In this document: positions 40,728-48,939 of the stretch, piece by piece
Layout: every line of letters begins with the position of its first letter
Position numbering within the stretch: position 1 is the stretch's first letter
Source of the DNA: Phenylobacterium montanum
GTDB taxonomy: Bacteria; Pseudomonadota; Alphaproteobacteria; Caulobacterales; Caulobacteraceae
Assembly (NCBI RefSeq): GCF_018135625.1
Contig: NZ_CP073078.1
Location: 496,001 to 560,000, forward strand
Length of the DNA stretch: 64,000 nucleotides
Direction: 5' to 3'
Program-made: the position numbers and the translations under genes
Notes under the pieces: generated by a model
The model's database searches: none
The model's input: only the letters and a program-made list of their open reading frames with translations
Told to the model about the DNA's origin: nothing

Positions 40728-42404
40728 TTGTCCAGATCAATCCGCCTCATCGCCGCCGCCTTGACCTTCGCTATGGCTGCGGGCGCCGCCCAGGCCGCTC
40801 CGCGCGATCTCAAGGCCGGCGCGGTCGCCGCGTCCGACCAGTTCGGAGCCGCTGCGGCGCGAGAGGTGCTGAGGAAAGGCGGCAATGCGGTCGATGCGGC
40901 CGTGGCTACGGGCTTCGCCCTGTCGGTCACCTATCCCGAGGCCGGCAATATCGGGGGCGGGGGCTTCATGACCCTCTATGTCGACGGCAAGCCTTACTTC
41001 CTCGACTATCGCGAGACCGCGCCGGCGGCCGCCAGCGCCAACATGTATCTCGACGCCAAGGGCGAGGTGGTCCCCAACCTCAGCCTCACCGGCAACCTGG
41101 CGGCGGGTGTGCCGGGCACGGTCAAGGGCCTCTGGGAAGCCCATCACCGCTTCGGCAAGCTGAGCTGGGCCCAGGACCTGGCGCCGGCCATCCGCTTGGC
41201 CAGCCAGGGCTTCGCCCCCTCCAAGATCATGGTCGCGGTGCGCGACGGCGACCACAAGCAGTTCGAAGGCGAGACCAATTTCGCCACCTATTTCGGGAGC
41301 TTCAAGGCCGGCCAGGTGTTCCGCCAGCCCGAGTTGGCGGCCACCCTGCGTCGGATCGCCAAGGACGGCGACAAGGGCTTCTACGAGGGGCCTACGGCCG
41401 ACCTGATCGTGGCCCAGATGGGGCGCGGCAAGGTCAAGGGCCTGATCACAAAGGATGACCTCAAGAGCTACAAGGTCGCCTGGCGCGAGCCGATCCAAGC
41501 CGAATGGCGCGGCTTCCACGTCATCACCGCACCGCCGCCCAGCTCAGGCGGGATCGCCCTCCTGCAACTCCTGGACATGAAGCAGGACGACAAGGCCCTG
41601 TTCAAAGGCGTGACCCTGAACTCGCCGCAGTACATGCATCTGGTCTCGGAGCTCGAAAAGCGGGTGTTCGCCGACCGGGCGGCCTATCTCGGCGACCCTG
41701 ACTTCGTGAAGAACCCGGTCCAGGCCCTGATCGACCCCGCCTACGTTGCCCGTCGGGCGGCTGAGGTCGATCCGCAGAAGCCGTCGGCCCTGGCCGCCGT
41801 CAAGCCGGGCCTGGAAAAGCCGCAGACCACTCATTTCTCGATCGTCGACAAGTGGGGCAACGCGGTCTCGAACACCTATACGCTGAACGGCGACTACGGC
41901 GCGGGCGTGGTGGTCGAGGGCGCCGGCTTCCTGCTGAACGACGAGATGGACGACTTCTCATCCAAGCCGGGGGTGCCGAACCAGTTCGGGGTGGTGGGCT
42001 CGGACGCCAACGCCATCGGACCGAACAAGCGGCCGCTCAGCTCCATGACCCCGACCATCCTGACCAAGGATGGCAAGCTGGCCATGGTGATCGGCACGCC
42101 GGGCGGCTCGCGCATCTTCACCTCGGTGTTCCAGGTGCTGGCCGACGTCTATGACTACGATCTGCCTCTGCCCAAGGCCTTGGCCCAGCTGCGCTTCCAC
42201 CATCAGCTGCTGCCCGAGAACACCATCTTCTCGGAACCTTACGCGCCGTTCGACGCCGGCCTGACCAAGGCCCTGGCCGAGCGCGGCTACAAGGTCGAGG
42301 ACCAGGACTACAACGGCGATATCGAGGCGATCCGCATCGTCGGCGGCATGCCCCAGCCGGCCTCGGATCCCCGCCAGCGGGGCGTGTCGATGGTGGTGAA
42401 GTAA
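40728..42404 (+). CDS. ggt: Gamma-glutamyltransferase, periplasmic
   Basis: This is a 558-residue Ntn-hydrolase precursor. It transfers or hydrolyses the gamma-glutamyl group of glutathione and related compounds, giving glutamate. A signal peptide ends after AQA, so it is periplasmic. The precursor should cut itself before the Thr in QTTHFSIVDKWGNAVS, leaving Thr as the nucleophile. The downstream GSRIF and SSMTPTI motifs belong to the small subunit, and the GGNAVDAAVA motif to the large one. I place the start at the TTG at 40728, with GGGGAG upstream and a normal signal peptide; an ATG at 40689 in frame adds 13 residues. It ends three bases from convergent astB. Confidence 0.93.
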   Translation: MSRSIRLIAAALTFAMAAGAAQAAPRDLKAGAVAASDQFGAAAAREVLRKGGNAVDAAVATGFALSVTYPEAGNIGGGGFMTLYVDGKPYFLDYRETAPAAASANMYLDAKGEVVPNLSLTGNLAAGVPGTVKGLWEAHHRFGKLSWAQDLAPAIRLASQGFAPSKIMVAVRDGDHKQFEGETNFATYFGSFKAGQVFRQPELAATLRRIAKDGDKGFYEGPTADLIVAQMGRGKVKGLITKDDLKSYKVAWREPIQAEWRGFHVITAPPPSSGGIALLQLLDMKQDDKALFKGVTLNSPQYMHLVSELEKRVFADRAAYLGDPDFVKNPVQALIDPAYVARRAAEVDPQKPSALAAVKPGLEKPQTTHFSIVDKWGNAVSNTYTLNGDYGAGVVVEGAGFLLNDEMDDFSSKPGVPNQFGVVGSDANAIGPNKRPLSSMTPTILTKDGKLAMVIGTPGGSRIFTSVFQVLADVYDYDLPLPKALAQLRFHHQLLPENTIFSEPYAPFDAGLTKALAERGYKVEDQDYNGDIEAIRIVGGMPQPASDPRQRGVSMVVK

Positions 42405-42407
42405 GGC

Positions 42408-43730
42408 CTATTCGAACTGGAAGTCGTAGATCGAGCCCAGGTCGAGAAGTTCAGTCAGCTGGTCCAGGGCTTCGAGGCTCTGGCGGTGCAGGGCTGGATC
42501 GCCCAGCATTTCGGGCGTGACCGCGTCGGGATAGGTCTTTTGGACCCAGGCCTCCAGAGCGGCCAGCTTGGCCTCGTCCAGCAGGAAGCGCTGATCGACG
42601 GCGGCGTGCTCCTCGGGCGTGACGGCGACGCGCAGGCGCAGGCAGGCTGGGCCGCCGCCGTTTCTCATGCTTTCGCGCACCTCGACCACATGGGCCTCGG
42701 CGATCGGGCCCCCCGAGGCCAGCAGGCGGTCGAGATAAGCCTTGGTCGAGGCGGTCTCCTGGGTCTCGGCCGGCAGGATCAGGGCCATCTTACCCGGTCG
42801 GCCCGGCAGGCTGACCAGCTGGCTGTTGAACAGGTAGGAGCGCACGGCGTCGGCCAGGGAAACCTCCTCAGCCGGGACCTCGACCAGCACTAGCTCTGGA
42901 AAGGCGCGGCGCAGGGCCGCGATAGTCCCGTCGCGGTCCTCGAAGGCCTGGGCATGGGCGAACAGGACGTGGCCATTGGCCACCGAGACCACGTCGTTGT
43001 GGAAGGCGCCGGCGTCGATCGCCTGGGCCGACTGCTGAACGAAGGCGGTGCGTTTCGGGGATAGACCGTGCACGCGAGCGATGCATTCCGAGGCGCGGCG
43101 GCGCTGGCGGGCCGGGAAGCCGCCCTCGGGCTTGTCGCCATAGACGAACAGTTCGACGCCGGCCTCGCCGTGGCTGCGGCACAGGCGGCCGTGATTGGCG
43201 GCGCCCTCGTCGCCGAGGTGCTGGCCGCCGGGCAGGGGATCGTGCACGGCGAAATGCTCTTCGTCGCCAAAGACCAGGCTCAGCTGCCGGTCGGTGAAGG
43301 TCGCCTCCAGGGAGCGGTGCAGGTTCGAGGCCAGGTTGGCCACGGTCAGATGCAGGCGGCCATCTTCGGTGTCGGCGCTGGGCGAGACGGTGGCGGCGTT
43401 GGCGGCCCACATAGAGGAGGCTGCGCAGGCGTTCTGGAACAGGGCCTGGTCGGTGCGGTAGGCGGCGGCGATGGCCAGTTCGGGCGAGCCCTTGAACCCC
43501 CAGGCATGCAGGGTCGGCAGGTGCGGGCGCTCCTGCGGCAGCAGGATGCCCTGCGGCAGGCCCAACTGCATCAGTCGGCGCATCTTGGAAAGACCCTGTA
43601 GCGCCGCCTGCTTCGGCCGGGCGACCTCGCCGGCGTTCTTCGCCGAGGCCAGGTTGCCGAGGCTCAGGCCGCCATAGTTGTGGGTCGGGCCGATCAGGCC
43701 GTCGAAATTGATCTCAACCGCTTCGGTCAT
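42408..43730 (-). CDS. astB: N-succinylarginine dihydrolase
   Basis: At 440 residues it has the usual length. This guanidino-modifying enzyme of the pentein fold turns N2-succinylarginine into succinylornithine, CO2 and two ammonia, step two of the AST pathway. The N-terminal NFDGLIGPTHNYGGLSLGN is diagnostic. The catalytic Cys lies in NGGGPACLRLRV, and catalytic His and Glu occur in the middle of the protein (AGAFHNDVVSVANGHVLF). The ATG at 43730 overlaps the astD stop (ATGA). It is the last gene of the operon; astC is not in the window, so a general acylornithine aminotransferase must do that step. Confidence 0.97.
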   Translation of the reverse strand: MTEAVEINFDGLIGPTHNYGGLSLGNLASAKNAGEVARPKQAALQGLSKMRRLMQLGLPQGILLPQERPHLPTLHAWGFKGSPELAIAAAYRTDQALFQNACAASSMWAANAATVSPSADTEDGRLHLTVANLASNLHRSLEATFTDRQLSLVFGDEEHFAVHDPLPGGQHLGDEGAANHGRLCRSHGEAGVELFVYGDKPEGGFPARQRRRASECIARVHGLSPKRTAFVQQSAQAIDAGAFHNDVVSVANGHVLFAHAQAFEDRDGTIAALRRAFPELVLVEVPAEEVSLADAVRSYLFNSQLVSLPGRPGKMALILPAETQETASTKAYLDRLLASGGPIAEAHVVEVRESMRNGGGPACLRLRVAVTPEEHAAVDQRFLLDEAKLAALEAWVQKTYPDAVTPEMLGDPALHRQSLEALDQLTELLDLGSIYDFQFE

Positions 43731-45151
43731 GCGCGCAGGCCCTGGGTTATGTCGGCGCCGCCGAGGCCGGCCTGCTCGAGGCCCGCCACCGGATAGGCGC
43801 AATAGTCGGCCGCGTAGTAGGCGCTGGGCCGGTGGTTGCCGGAGAGGCCGATGCCGCCGAAGGGCGCCTTGCTGGAGGCGCCGGTCAGCGGCCGGTTCCA
43901 GTTGACGATGCCCGCCCGGGCCTCGGCCCAGAAGCGGCGGTAGAGGCTCTCGTCATCGCTGATCAGCCCGGCGGCCAGGCCATAGGCGGTGTGATTGGCC
44001 TCGGCGATGGCGGCGTCGAAGTCGCGAACGCGGACCAGTTGGAGCAAGGGGCCGAAATATTCTTCGTCCGGCCGGTCGGACACGTCGGTGACGTCGAGCA
44101 GGGCGGGAGTCAGGAACGGGCGCTCGGCGTCGGGCCGGGCCAGAGCGCGGATCGTGGGGGCGCCTTTGGCCGCCAGCTCGTCGGCAGCTCGCACGAGCCG
44201 ATCTGCTGCGGCGTTGGCGATCACCGGGCCCATGAACGGCTGGGGCTCATCGAAGGGCGCGCCGACGATGATGCGGTCGATCAGGGCGGTCACGGCGTCC
44301 AGCATGGCGTCGCCCTGCGACCCGGTGGGGAGGATCAGGCGGCGGGCGCAGGTGCAGCGCTGGCCGGCGGAGAGGTAGGCGGATTGTACGATCAGCTGGG
44401 CGGCGGCGGCCGTGTCGGCGGCGTCCCAGACGATCAACGGATTGTCGCCGCCCATCTCCAGGGCCAGCATCTTGCCCGGCTGTCCGGCGAACTGGCGGTG
44501 CAGGGCGAGGCCGGTCGTGGCGCTGCCGGTGAAGAGCAGGCCGTTGAGGTCCGCATGGCCGGCGAGGGCGCGGCCGGTCTCGGCGGCGCCGACCACCACC
44601 TGCAGCACCCCCTCCGGCAGGCCGGCCTGGGCCCAGAGCTCGGCCATGTAGAGGCCCACGGCGGGGGTCAACTCGCTGGGCTTGAAGACGACCGCATTGC
44701 CGGCCAGCAGAGCCGGGACGATGTGGCCGTTGGGCAGGTGAGCCGGGAAATTGTAGGGACCCAGCACCGCCAGGACGCCATGCGGCTTGTGACGCAGGGC
44801 TTGGATCATGCCGCCAGCCTCCTGGGCGCTCTGGCCGGCGCGTTCGGCCTGGGCGGCGACCGAGATCTCGACCTTGCCGACCACCGAGGCGACCTCGGTC
44901 CTGGTCTCCCAGAACGGCTTGCCGGTCTCCTGGCTGATCAGTCGCGCCAGGGGTTCGGCGGCGGCCTTGACCCGCTCGGCATAGGTCCGGGCGATGGCGA
45001 TGCGTTCGTCGAGGCTGGTCAGGGCCCAGGCCCCGGCGGCCTTGCGGGCGCGGGCCACGGCGGCGTCCACCTCAGCGGAGCCGGCGGACGGCCCAGACCA
45101 GAGCGTTTCGCCGGTGACAGGATTGATCGAGGCGATCTCAGAAAGCGACAT
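43727..45151 (-). CDS. astD: N-succinylglutamate 5-semialdehyde dehydrogenase
   Basis: This is a 474-residue NAD-dependent aldehyde dehydrogenase that oxidises succinylglutamate semialdehyde to succinylglutamate, step four of the AST pathway. Catalytic Cys is in AGQRCTCARRL and the general-base Glu in ALEMGGDNPLIV. The AstD-like features GPYNFPAHLPNGHIVPALLAG and the N-terminal WSGPSAGS are present. I place the start at the ATG at 45151, overlapping the end of astA by 14 bases; an ATG at 45172 has no ribosome site. Confidence 0.96.
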   Translation of the reverse strand: MSLSEIASINPVTGETLWSGPSAGSAEVDAAVARARKAAGAWALTSLDERIAIARTYAERVKAAAEPLARLISQETGKPFWETRTEVASVVGKVEISVAAQAERAGQSAQEAGGMIQALRHKPHGVLAVLGPYNFPAHLPNGHIVPALLAGNAVVFKPSELTPAVGLYMAELWAQAGLPEGVLQVVVGAAETGRALAGHADLNGLLFTGSATTGLALHRQFAGQPGKMLALEMGGDNPLIVWDAADTAAAAQLIVQSAYLSAGQRCTCARRLILPTGSQGDAMLDAVTALIDRIIVGAPFDEPQPFMGPVIANAAADRLVRAADELAAKGAPTIRALARPDAERPFLTPALLDVTDVSDRPDEEYFGPLLQLVRVRDFDAAIAEANHTAYGLAAGLISDDESLYRRFWAEARAGIVNWNRPLTGASSKAPFGGIGLSGNHRPSAYYAADYCAYPVAGLEQAGLGGADITQGLRA

Positions 45152-46178
45152 GGCGGATCTCGTCTCCGGCATCGACGTGCAGGGCGTGGGCGAGCGATTT
45201 GGTCAGGCGGCAACCGCCGCCGGCGTCGAGGTGCAGTCGGCCGGTCGTGGCCCGAAAGTCGCCGCCGCGACCCGAGCTGATCAGGCTGAACGGGCTGTCG
45301 GCCGCTTCGTCCGCCTTGCCGCCGACGTCGGTGACGGTGGCGAGGCGGCTGTCCTTGACCGCCTTCAGCGTGTCGATATCGGCATGGACGGTTGGGCCCG
45401 CGTCGAAGATGTCGACATAGCCGTCGTCGCGGAAACCTTCTTCCATCAAGAGGCGATAGGCCGGCTCGCCCGCCGGATGGGTGCGTCCGATCACGGCCTG
45501 GGCCTCAGGCGGGAGGAGCTGGGTGTAGATCGGGTATTTCGGCATCAGGTCGGCGATGAACTGGTTGCCGGTGACGCTGTTCAGCCGGTCTGCTTCGTCG
45601 AAGGGCATGTCGAAGAAGTGGCGGCCGAGGGCGTCCCAGAAGGGCGACCTGCCGTGCTCGTCCTGATAGCCGCGCAGGTCGGCGACCACCCGTTCGGCGA
45701 AACGCTCGCGCATCTGGGCGATGAACAGGTAGCGGCTGCGGGCCAGCAGGCGTCCGGCCCCGCCCCGGCGCCAGGCGGCGTCGAGGAACAGGCCGCCGAC
45801 CTCCGAGCAGCCGTCGAAGTCGTTGACCAGGTGCAGCACCTCGCTGCGCAAGGTCTTGCGCAGGCCCACGCTGGTCTGGCTGAGCCGGATCTTGCGATAG
45901 GAATAGAAGGGCCACTCGACCCCGATCTCACCGAACACGGTGGCCGTGCCGACGACCTTGCGACTGGCCAGGTCCTCCAGCACCAGGATGTAGGTGGCGC
46001 CGGCCTCGGGCGGGGTGCGGTCCTGGAAGCAGTCGTCCGAGCGCTCCAGGCGCTTGGCCAGGGCCTCGCGGTCGGGCGGCAGGTTGGTGAAGCCGCCGCC
46101 CGTTTGCAGGGCCAGGGCGTAGAGGGCGTCGAGGTCGGCGAGGCTTGCAGCGCGCACGCGGAAGGCGGATTCGGTCAT
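45138..46178 (-). CDS. astA: Arginine N-succinyltransferase
   Basis: This is a 346-residue enzyme that starts the AST pathway by moving succinyl from succinyl-CoA to the alpha-amino group of arginine. Family features are the N-terminal FRVRAASLADLDALYALA, GGFTNLPPD, FYSYRKIRLSQTS, the CSEVGGLFLDAAWR segment and PKYPIYTQLLP. The frame is open far upstream, but the ATG at 46178 has GGAG seven bases before it and overlaps the hydrolase stop (ATGA), which fixes the start. The DAGPTVHAD C-terminal part also matches AstA. Confidence 0.97.
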   Translation of the reverse strand: MTESAFRVRAASLADLDALYALALQTGGGFTNLPPDREALAKRLERSDDCFQDRTPPEAGATYILVLEDLASRKVVGTATVFGEIGVEWPFYSYRKIRLSQTSVGLRKTLRSEVLHLVNDFDGCSEVGGLFLDAAWRRGGAGRLLARSRYLFIAQMRERFAERVVADLRGYQDEHGRSPFWDALGRHFFDMPFDEADRLNSVTGNQFIADLMPKYPIYTQLLPPEAQAVIGRTHPAGEPAYRLLMEEGFRDDGYVDIFDAGPTVHADIDTLKAVKDSRLATVTDVGGKADEAADSPFSLISSGRGGDFRATTGRLHLDAGGGCRLTKSLAHALHVDAGDEIRHVAF

Positions 46179-47449
46179 GCGGCGGCTCCGATGCGGGGCG
46201 GGCAGGGGATGGTCCCGGCGGCGAGGCGCATAAGCAGCAGGGCCGAGAGCTGCGCCCGCTCGACCAGGCTTTCGGTGATCAGGAACTCGTCGCGGGAATG
46301 GATCAGGCCGCCGCGCACCCCCAGGGTGTCGACCACCGGCAGGCCGGCCTCGGCCAGGTTGTTGCCGTCGCAGCAGCCGCCGGTTGGCTTCCAACTGATG
46401 GGTTGGCCGAGTTGGGCGCCGCAGGCGGCCACGGCCTCGAAAAGGGCCTGGGTCGAGGCGTCGAGGGGCTTGGGCGGGCGGGTGAAGCGGCCGTTGAGTT
46501 CCAGGGTCAGGCGATGGTCGGCGCCCACGGCGGCGGCCAGACGGGCCAGTTCGGCCTCGACCCAGTGGCGATCCTCGTGCGTCGCCACCCGCGCCTCCAG
46601 GCGGCAGAGGGCCAGGTCCGGCACCACATTGGTCGGTCCGCCGCCTTCGATGCGGCCGACATTGATCGTCAGCCCCTCCCGCGCGCCGCTGAGGGCCGCG
46701 GCTCGGACGGCGAAGTCGGCGGCGGCCACCACGGCGTTGCGGCCCGAGGCGTGGTCGCGGCCGGCATGGGCCGATACGCCGCGGGCGACCAGGGTGAAGG
46801 CCGCGAGGCCCTTCCGGGCGCCGGCGAGGACGCCTTCGGGCGTGGTCGCCGGCTCGTAGACCAGGCCGACATGGGCGCGGGATGCGGCGTCTTGCAGAAG
46901 CGCGACGGAACCGATCGAGGAGACTTCCTCGTCGGAATTGATCACCACCTGATAGCCGAGCCGCTCGGCCCAGGGGCTCGCTTCCAGGGCCTTGAGGGCC
47001 TCCAGCATGACCTGGAGGCCACCCTTCATGTCGGCGACGCCCGGACCGTTGAGCACGCCCGGCTCGCGCCACGTCGCGGCTTGGAAGGCGTCGTCCTTGG
47101 GGAACACGGTGTCCATGTGGCCGGTCAGCAGCACCTGCACCGGGGCCTGGGTGCGGACGGAAAGGTGCAGGTTTCGGCCGCGGCGGATCGTGCGGACCTC
47201 GCCGGCGCCGTCGATGGTCTCGACCGGGACTGGGTCCAGCAGGGCTGGCTCGGCGCCCAAGGCGGAAAAGCTGGTCTTGAGGATGCCGGCCATGCGCTCC
47301 AGCCCGTCCAGATTGGCCGAGCCGGTGTTCATCGCCGACCAGTCGAGCACGGTCTCGGTCATGCGGCCTTGTGCGCCTTCCAGCGCCGAAAGCACGCTGC
47401 GCTCGGCGGCCGAAACGCCATCGCCAAAGAATTTTTCGCGTCCGGTCAT
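46175..47449 (-). CDS. M20 family hydrolase (carboxypeptidase G2-like), first gene of the ast operon
   Basis: This is a 424-residue two-zinc peptidase. Metal ligands are seen as His111 and Asp113 (LTGHMDTVFP), Asp140 (GPGVADMKGG), Glu174/Glu175 (NSDEEVSS), Glu199 (VYEP) and a late His near 388 (GLIHSRDE). The dimerisation domain includes VSAHAGRDHASGRNA. The pattern is closer to carboxypeptidase G2, which cuts glutamate from N-acyl groups, than to ArgE. It overlaps astA by four bases (ATGA) and is the first gene of the operon, which lacks the M14-type AstE. I infer that it may release succinate from N-succinylglutamate; this is not proven by sequence. Confidence 0.88.
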   Translation of the reverse strand: MTGREKFFGDGVSAAERSVLSALEGAQGRMTETVLDWSAMNTGSANLDGLERMAGILKTSFSALGAEPALLDPVPVETIDGAGEVRTIRRGRNLHLSVRTQAPVQVLLTGHMDTVFPKDDAFQAATWREPGVLNGPGVADMKGGLQVMLEALKALEASPWAERLGYQVVINSDEEVSSIGSVALLQDAASRAHVGLVYEPATTPEGVLAGARKGLAAFTLVARGVSAHAGRDHASGRNAVVAAADFAVRAAALSGAREGLTINVGRIEGGGPTNVVPDLALCRLEARVATHEDRHWVEAELARLAAAVGADHRLTLELNGRFTRPPKPLDASTQALFEAVAACGAQLGQPISWKPTGGCCDGNNLAEAGLPVVDTLGVRGGLIHSRDEFLITESLVERAQLSALLLMRLAAGTIPCPPRIGAAA

Positions 47450-47509
47450 GGGATGCTGCTATCGTCGCCCGCTCTCTTCCGCCTTGAAGCATCCTCCTTT
47501 TTGGGCCGC

Positions 47510-48034
47510 ATGTCCGATCGAAGAACCGCCCTGCCGCGCAATGTGAACGCCCCGGCCCGCCACCAGGCCGCAGATTCTTTCGTGGACGATCGCGACCTGA
47601 AGATCCTGGCCCTTCTGCAGGCCCAGGGCCGTATCTCGAACCAGGATCTGGCGGGCGCGGTCAACCTCAGCCCCAGCGCGGCCCTGCAGCGGGTGCGGCG
47701 CCTGGAGGCCGCGGGCCTGATCCGGGGCTATCACGCCGAGATCGATGTGGAGCAACTGCGGCCGGTGCTGACGGTGTTCGCCGAGGTGACCCTGACCAGC
47801 CATTTCCCCGACGATTTCGCCCGTTTCGAGGCCGAACTGGCGGCGATCCCCGAGGTGGTCGCGGCGCACCAGATCAGCGGCGCCTACGACTACCTGCTGG
47901 AAGTAACCGTCAGCGATATCAACAGCTGGCGTCAGCTCGCCGACCAGCTCCTGGGCGCCGAACTGGGGGTGGCCAAGATCACCACCACGGTCAAGATGAA
48001 GACCGCCAAGCCGTTCCGGGGCTATCCGATCTGA
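47510..48034 (+). CDS. Lrp/AsnC family transcriptional regulator
   Basis: This is a 174-residue regulator. The winged helix-turn-helix covers about residues 28-85, including DDRDLKILALLQAQGRISNQDLA and LSPSAALQRVRRLEAAGLI. The C-terminal RAM/AsnC ligand domain follows (about 95-170, with ISGAYDYLLEVTVSD). The N-terminal 25 residues are an extra basic, Ala/Arg-rich tail. It is divergent from the ast operon across 60 bases and is likely its regulator, sensing arginine or a related amino acid. The start ATG at 47510 lacks a clear ribosome site. It overlaps kynB by one base, so the two are co-expressed. Confidence 0.9.
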   Translation: MSDRRTALPRNVNAPARHQAADSFVDDRDLKILALLQAQGRISNQDLAGAVNLSPSAALQRVRRLEAAGLIRGYHAEIDVEQLRPVLTVFAEVTLTSHFPDDFARFEAELAAIPEVVAAHQISGAYDYLLEVTVSDINSWRQLADQLLGAELGVAKITTTVKMKTAKPFRGYPI

Positions 48035-48663
48035 TGGGCAGGCTCTGGGACATCTCGCAGCCGATCCGGCCCGGTCTGCCGACCTGGCCGGGCGATACGC
48101 GCTTCCAGGCCGAGCGGACCTGGCGCATCGAGCCGGGCTGCCCGGTCAATGTCTCGCGTATCGTCCTTTCGACTCATACCGGCGCCCACGCCGACGCCCC
48201 CCTCCACTACGATCCCGATGGGGTGAGCGCCGAAGCGATGGACCTTGCGCGCTATATCGGCCCCTGCCGGCTGATCGACGCGCGCGGCGCGCGGGACGTG
48301 GTCCGATGGCGAGACGTGGAGGGCGCCATCGAAGGCGCGCCGCCGCGCGTCCTGTTTCGCACGTTCGAGGCTTTTCCCGTCGAGACCTGGACTTCGGACT
48401 TCACCGCCATCGACCCTGATCTGGTCGAAGCCCTGGCCGAGCAGGGCGTGGTGCTGATCGGGCTCGACTCGCCGTCGGTCGATCCGGAGGCCTCCAAGGA
48501 CCTTTTGGCGCACAACGCCATCCGCCGGCGGGGGCTGTCGATCCTGGAGGGGTTGCTGCTCGATGAGCCGCCGCCGGGCGACTATGAGCTGATCGCCCTG
48601 CCGCTGCCGCTGGTCGGCCTTGACGCCTCCCCCGTACGGGCGGTCCTGCGGGAGCTGGGCTGA
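48034..48663 (+). CDS. kynB: Arylformamidase (kynurenine formamidase)
   Basis: This is a 209-residue zinc amidase of the cyclase family. It hydrolyses N-formylkynurenine to kynurenine and formate in tryptophan breakdown. The metal motif HxxxHxD is seen in STHTGAHADAPLHY, and WDISQPIRPGLPTWPGDT is the typical KynB N-terminus. LIGLDSPSVDPEASKDL is a conserved late segment. It starts on a TGATG overlap with the Lrp regulator. No kynA or kynU is present in the window, so the rest of the kynurenine path is elsewhere, or the enzyme serves another formamide here. Confidence 0.93.
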   Translation: MGRLWDISQPIRPGLPTWPGDTRFQAERTWRIEPGCPVNVSRIVLSTHTGAHADAPLHYDPDGVSAEAMDLARYIGPCRLIDARGARDVVRWRDVEGAIEGAPPRVLFRTFEAFPVETWTSDFTAIDPDLVEALAEQGVVLIGLDSPSVDPEASKDLLAHNAIRRRGLSILEGLLLDEPPPGDYELIALPLPLVGLDASPVRAVLRELG

Positions 48664-48674
48664 GCGCAGGCAAA

Positions 48675-48704
48675 GCCGGGCCGTCCACAGCATTTGCGCC
48701 CGGC
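48675..48704 (+). terminator. Hairpin downstream of kynB
   Basis: GCCGGGC (48675-48681) and GCCCGGC (48698-48704) are perfect seven-base arms around a 16-base loop, 11 bases after the kynB stop. No T run follows, so it is a weak or Rho-assisted terminator candidate. Confidence 0.4.
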
Positions 48705-48816
48705 AAGCAGGCTTCGCCGTGATTCGAACGAAATCGGGGACTAGACTGCCTGGCAAATGCGCAGAAAATGTCTGTGCTTGCTCTCGACCTGGCGGCGGAC
48801 CGCCAAAGGAGGTCGC

Positions 48817-48939
48817 ATGAGGTTTCCCCGGCGCAGCGCGAACGAGACGAACCGCCGCGCGTTCCAGACTGCGGCGACGCGACACATCCCCTGCGCCGGA
48901 ATGGCACGTTTCGCTTCTATGATGAAAGCGCGAGGATGA
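48817..48939 (+). CDS. Possible 40-residue small protein with consensus ribosome site
   Basis: The ATG at 48817 is preceded by AAAGGAGGT, a full match to the anti-Shine-Dalgarno sequence, three bases away. It is the strongest ribosome site I find in the window. The product begins MRFPRRSANETNRRAF and is basic, without a membrane helix. Directly upstream, TGGCGG (48790-48795) and CCGCCA (48800-48805) form a hairpin with a CGGA loop ending at the ribosome site, so translation could be gated. I do not recognise the protein; it could also be a chance frame within a leader or a small RNA. Another frame (48768-48962, 64 codons) overlaps it and lacks a ribosome site. Confidence 0.3.
   Translation: MRFPRRSANETNRRAFQTAATRHIPCAGMARFASMMKARG

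Noticed and set aside
46178-47492. Upstream extension of the astA frame giving a 784-codon protein
   Set aside because: The extra N-terminal part is a shadow of the M20 hydrolase gene; AstA homology begins at the ATG at 46178, which has a ribosome site.
46145-47509. Long upstream extension of the Lrp regulator frame
   Set aside because: The extension is antisense to the M20 hydrolase; the regulator domain starts just after the ATG at 47510.
48902-48918. Sigma-54-like TGGCAC element upstream of prkA
   Set aside because: The -12 GC element is not at the required spacing (GCTTC instead of TTGCA), so it does not meet the sigma-54 pattern, although E. coli yeaG is sigma-54 dependent.
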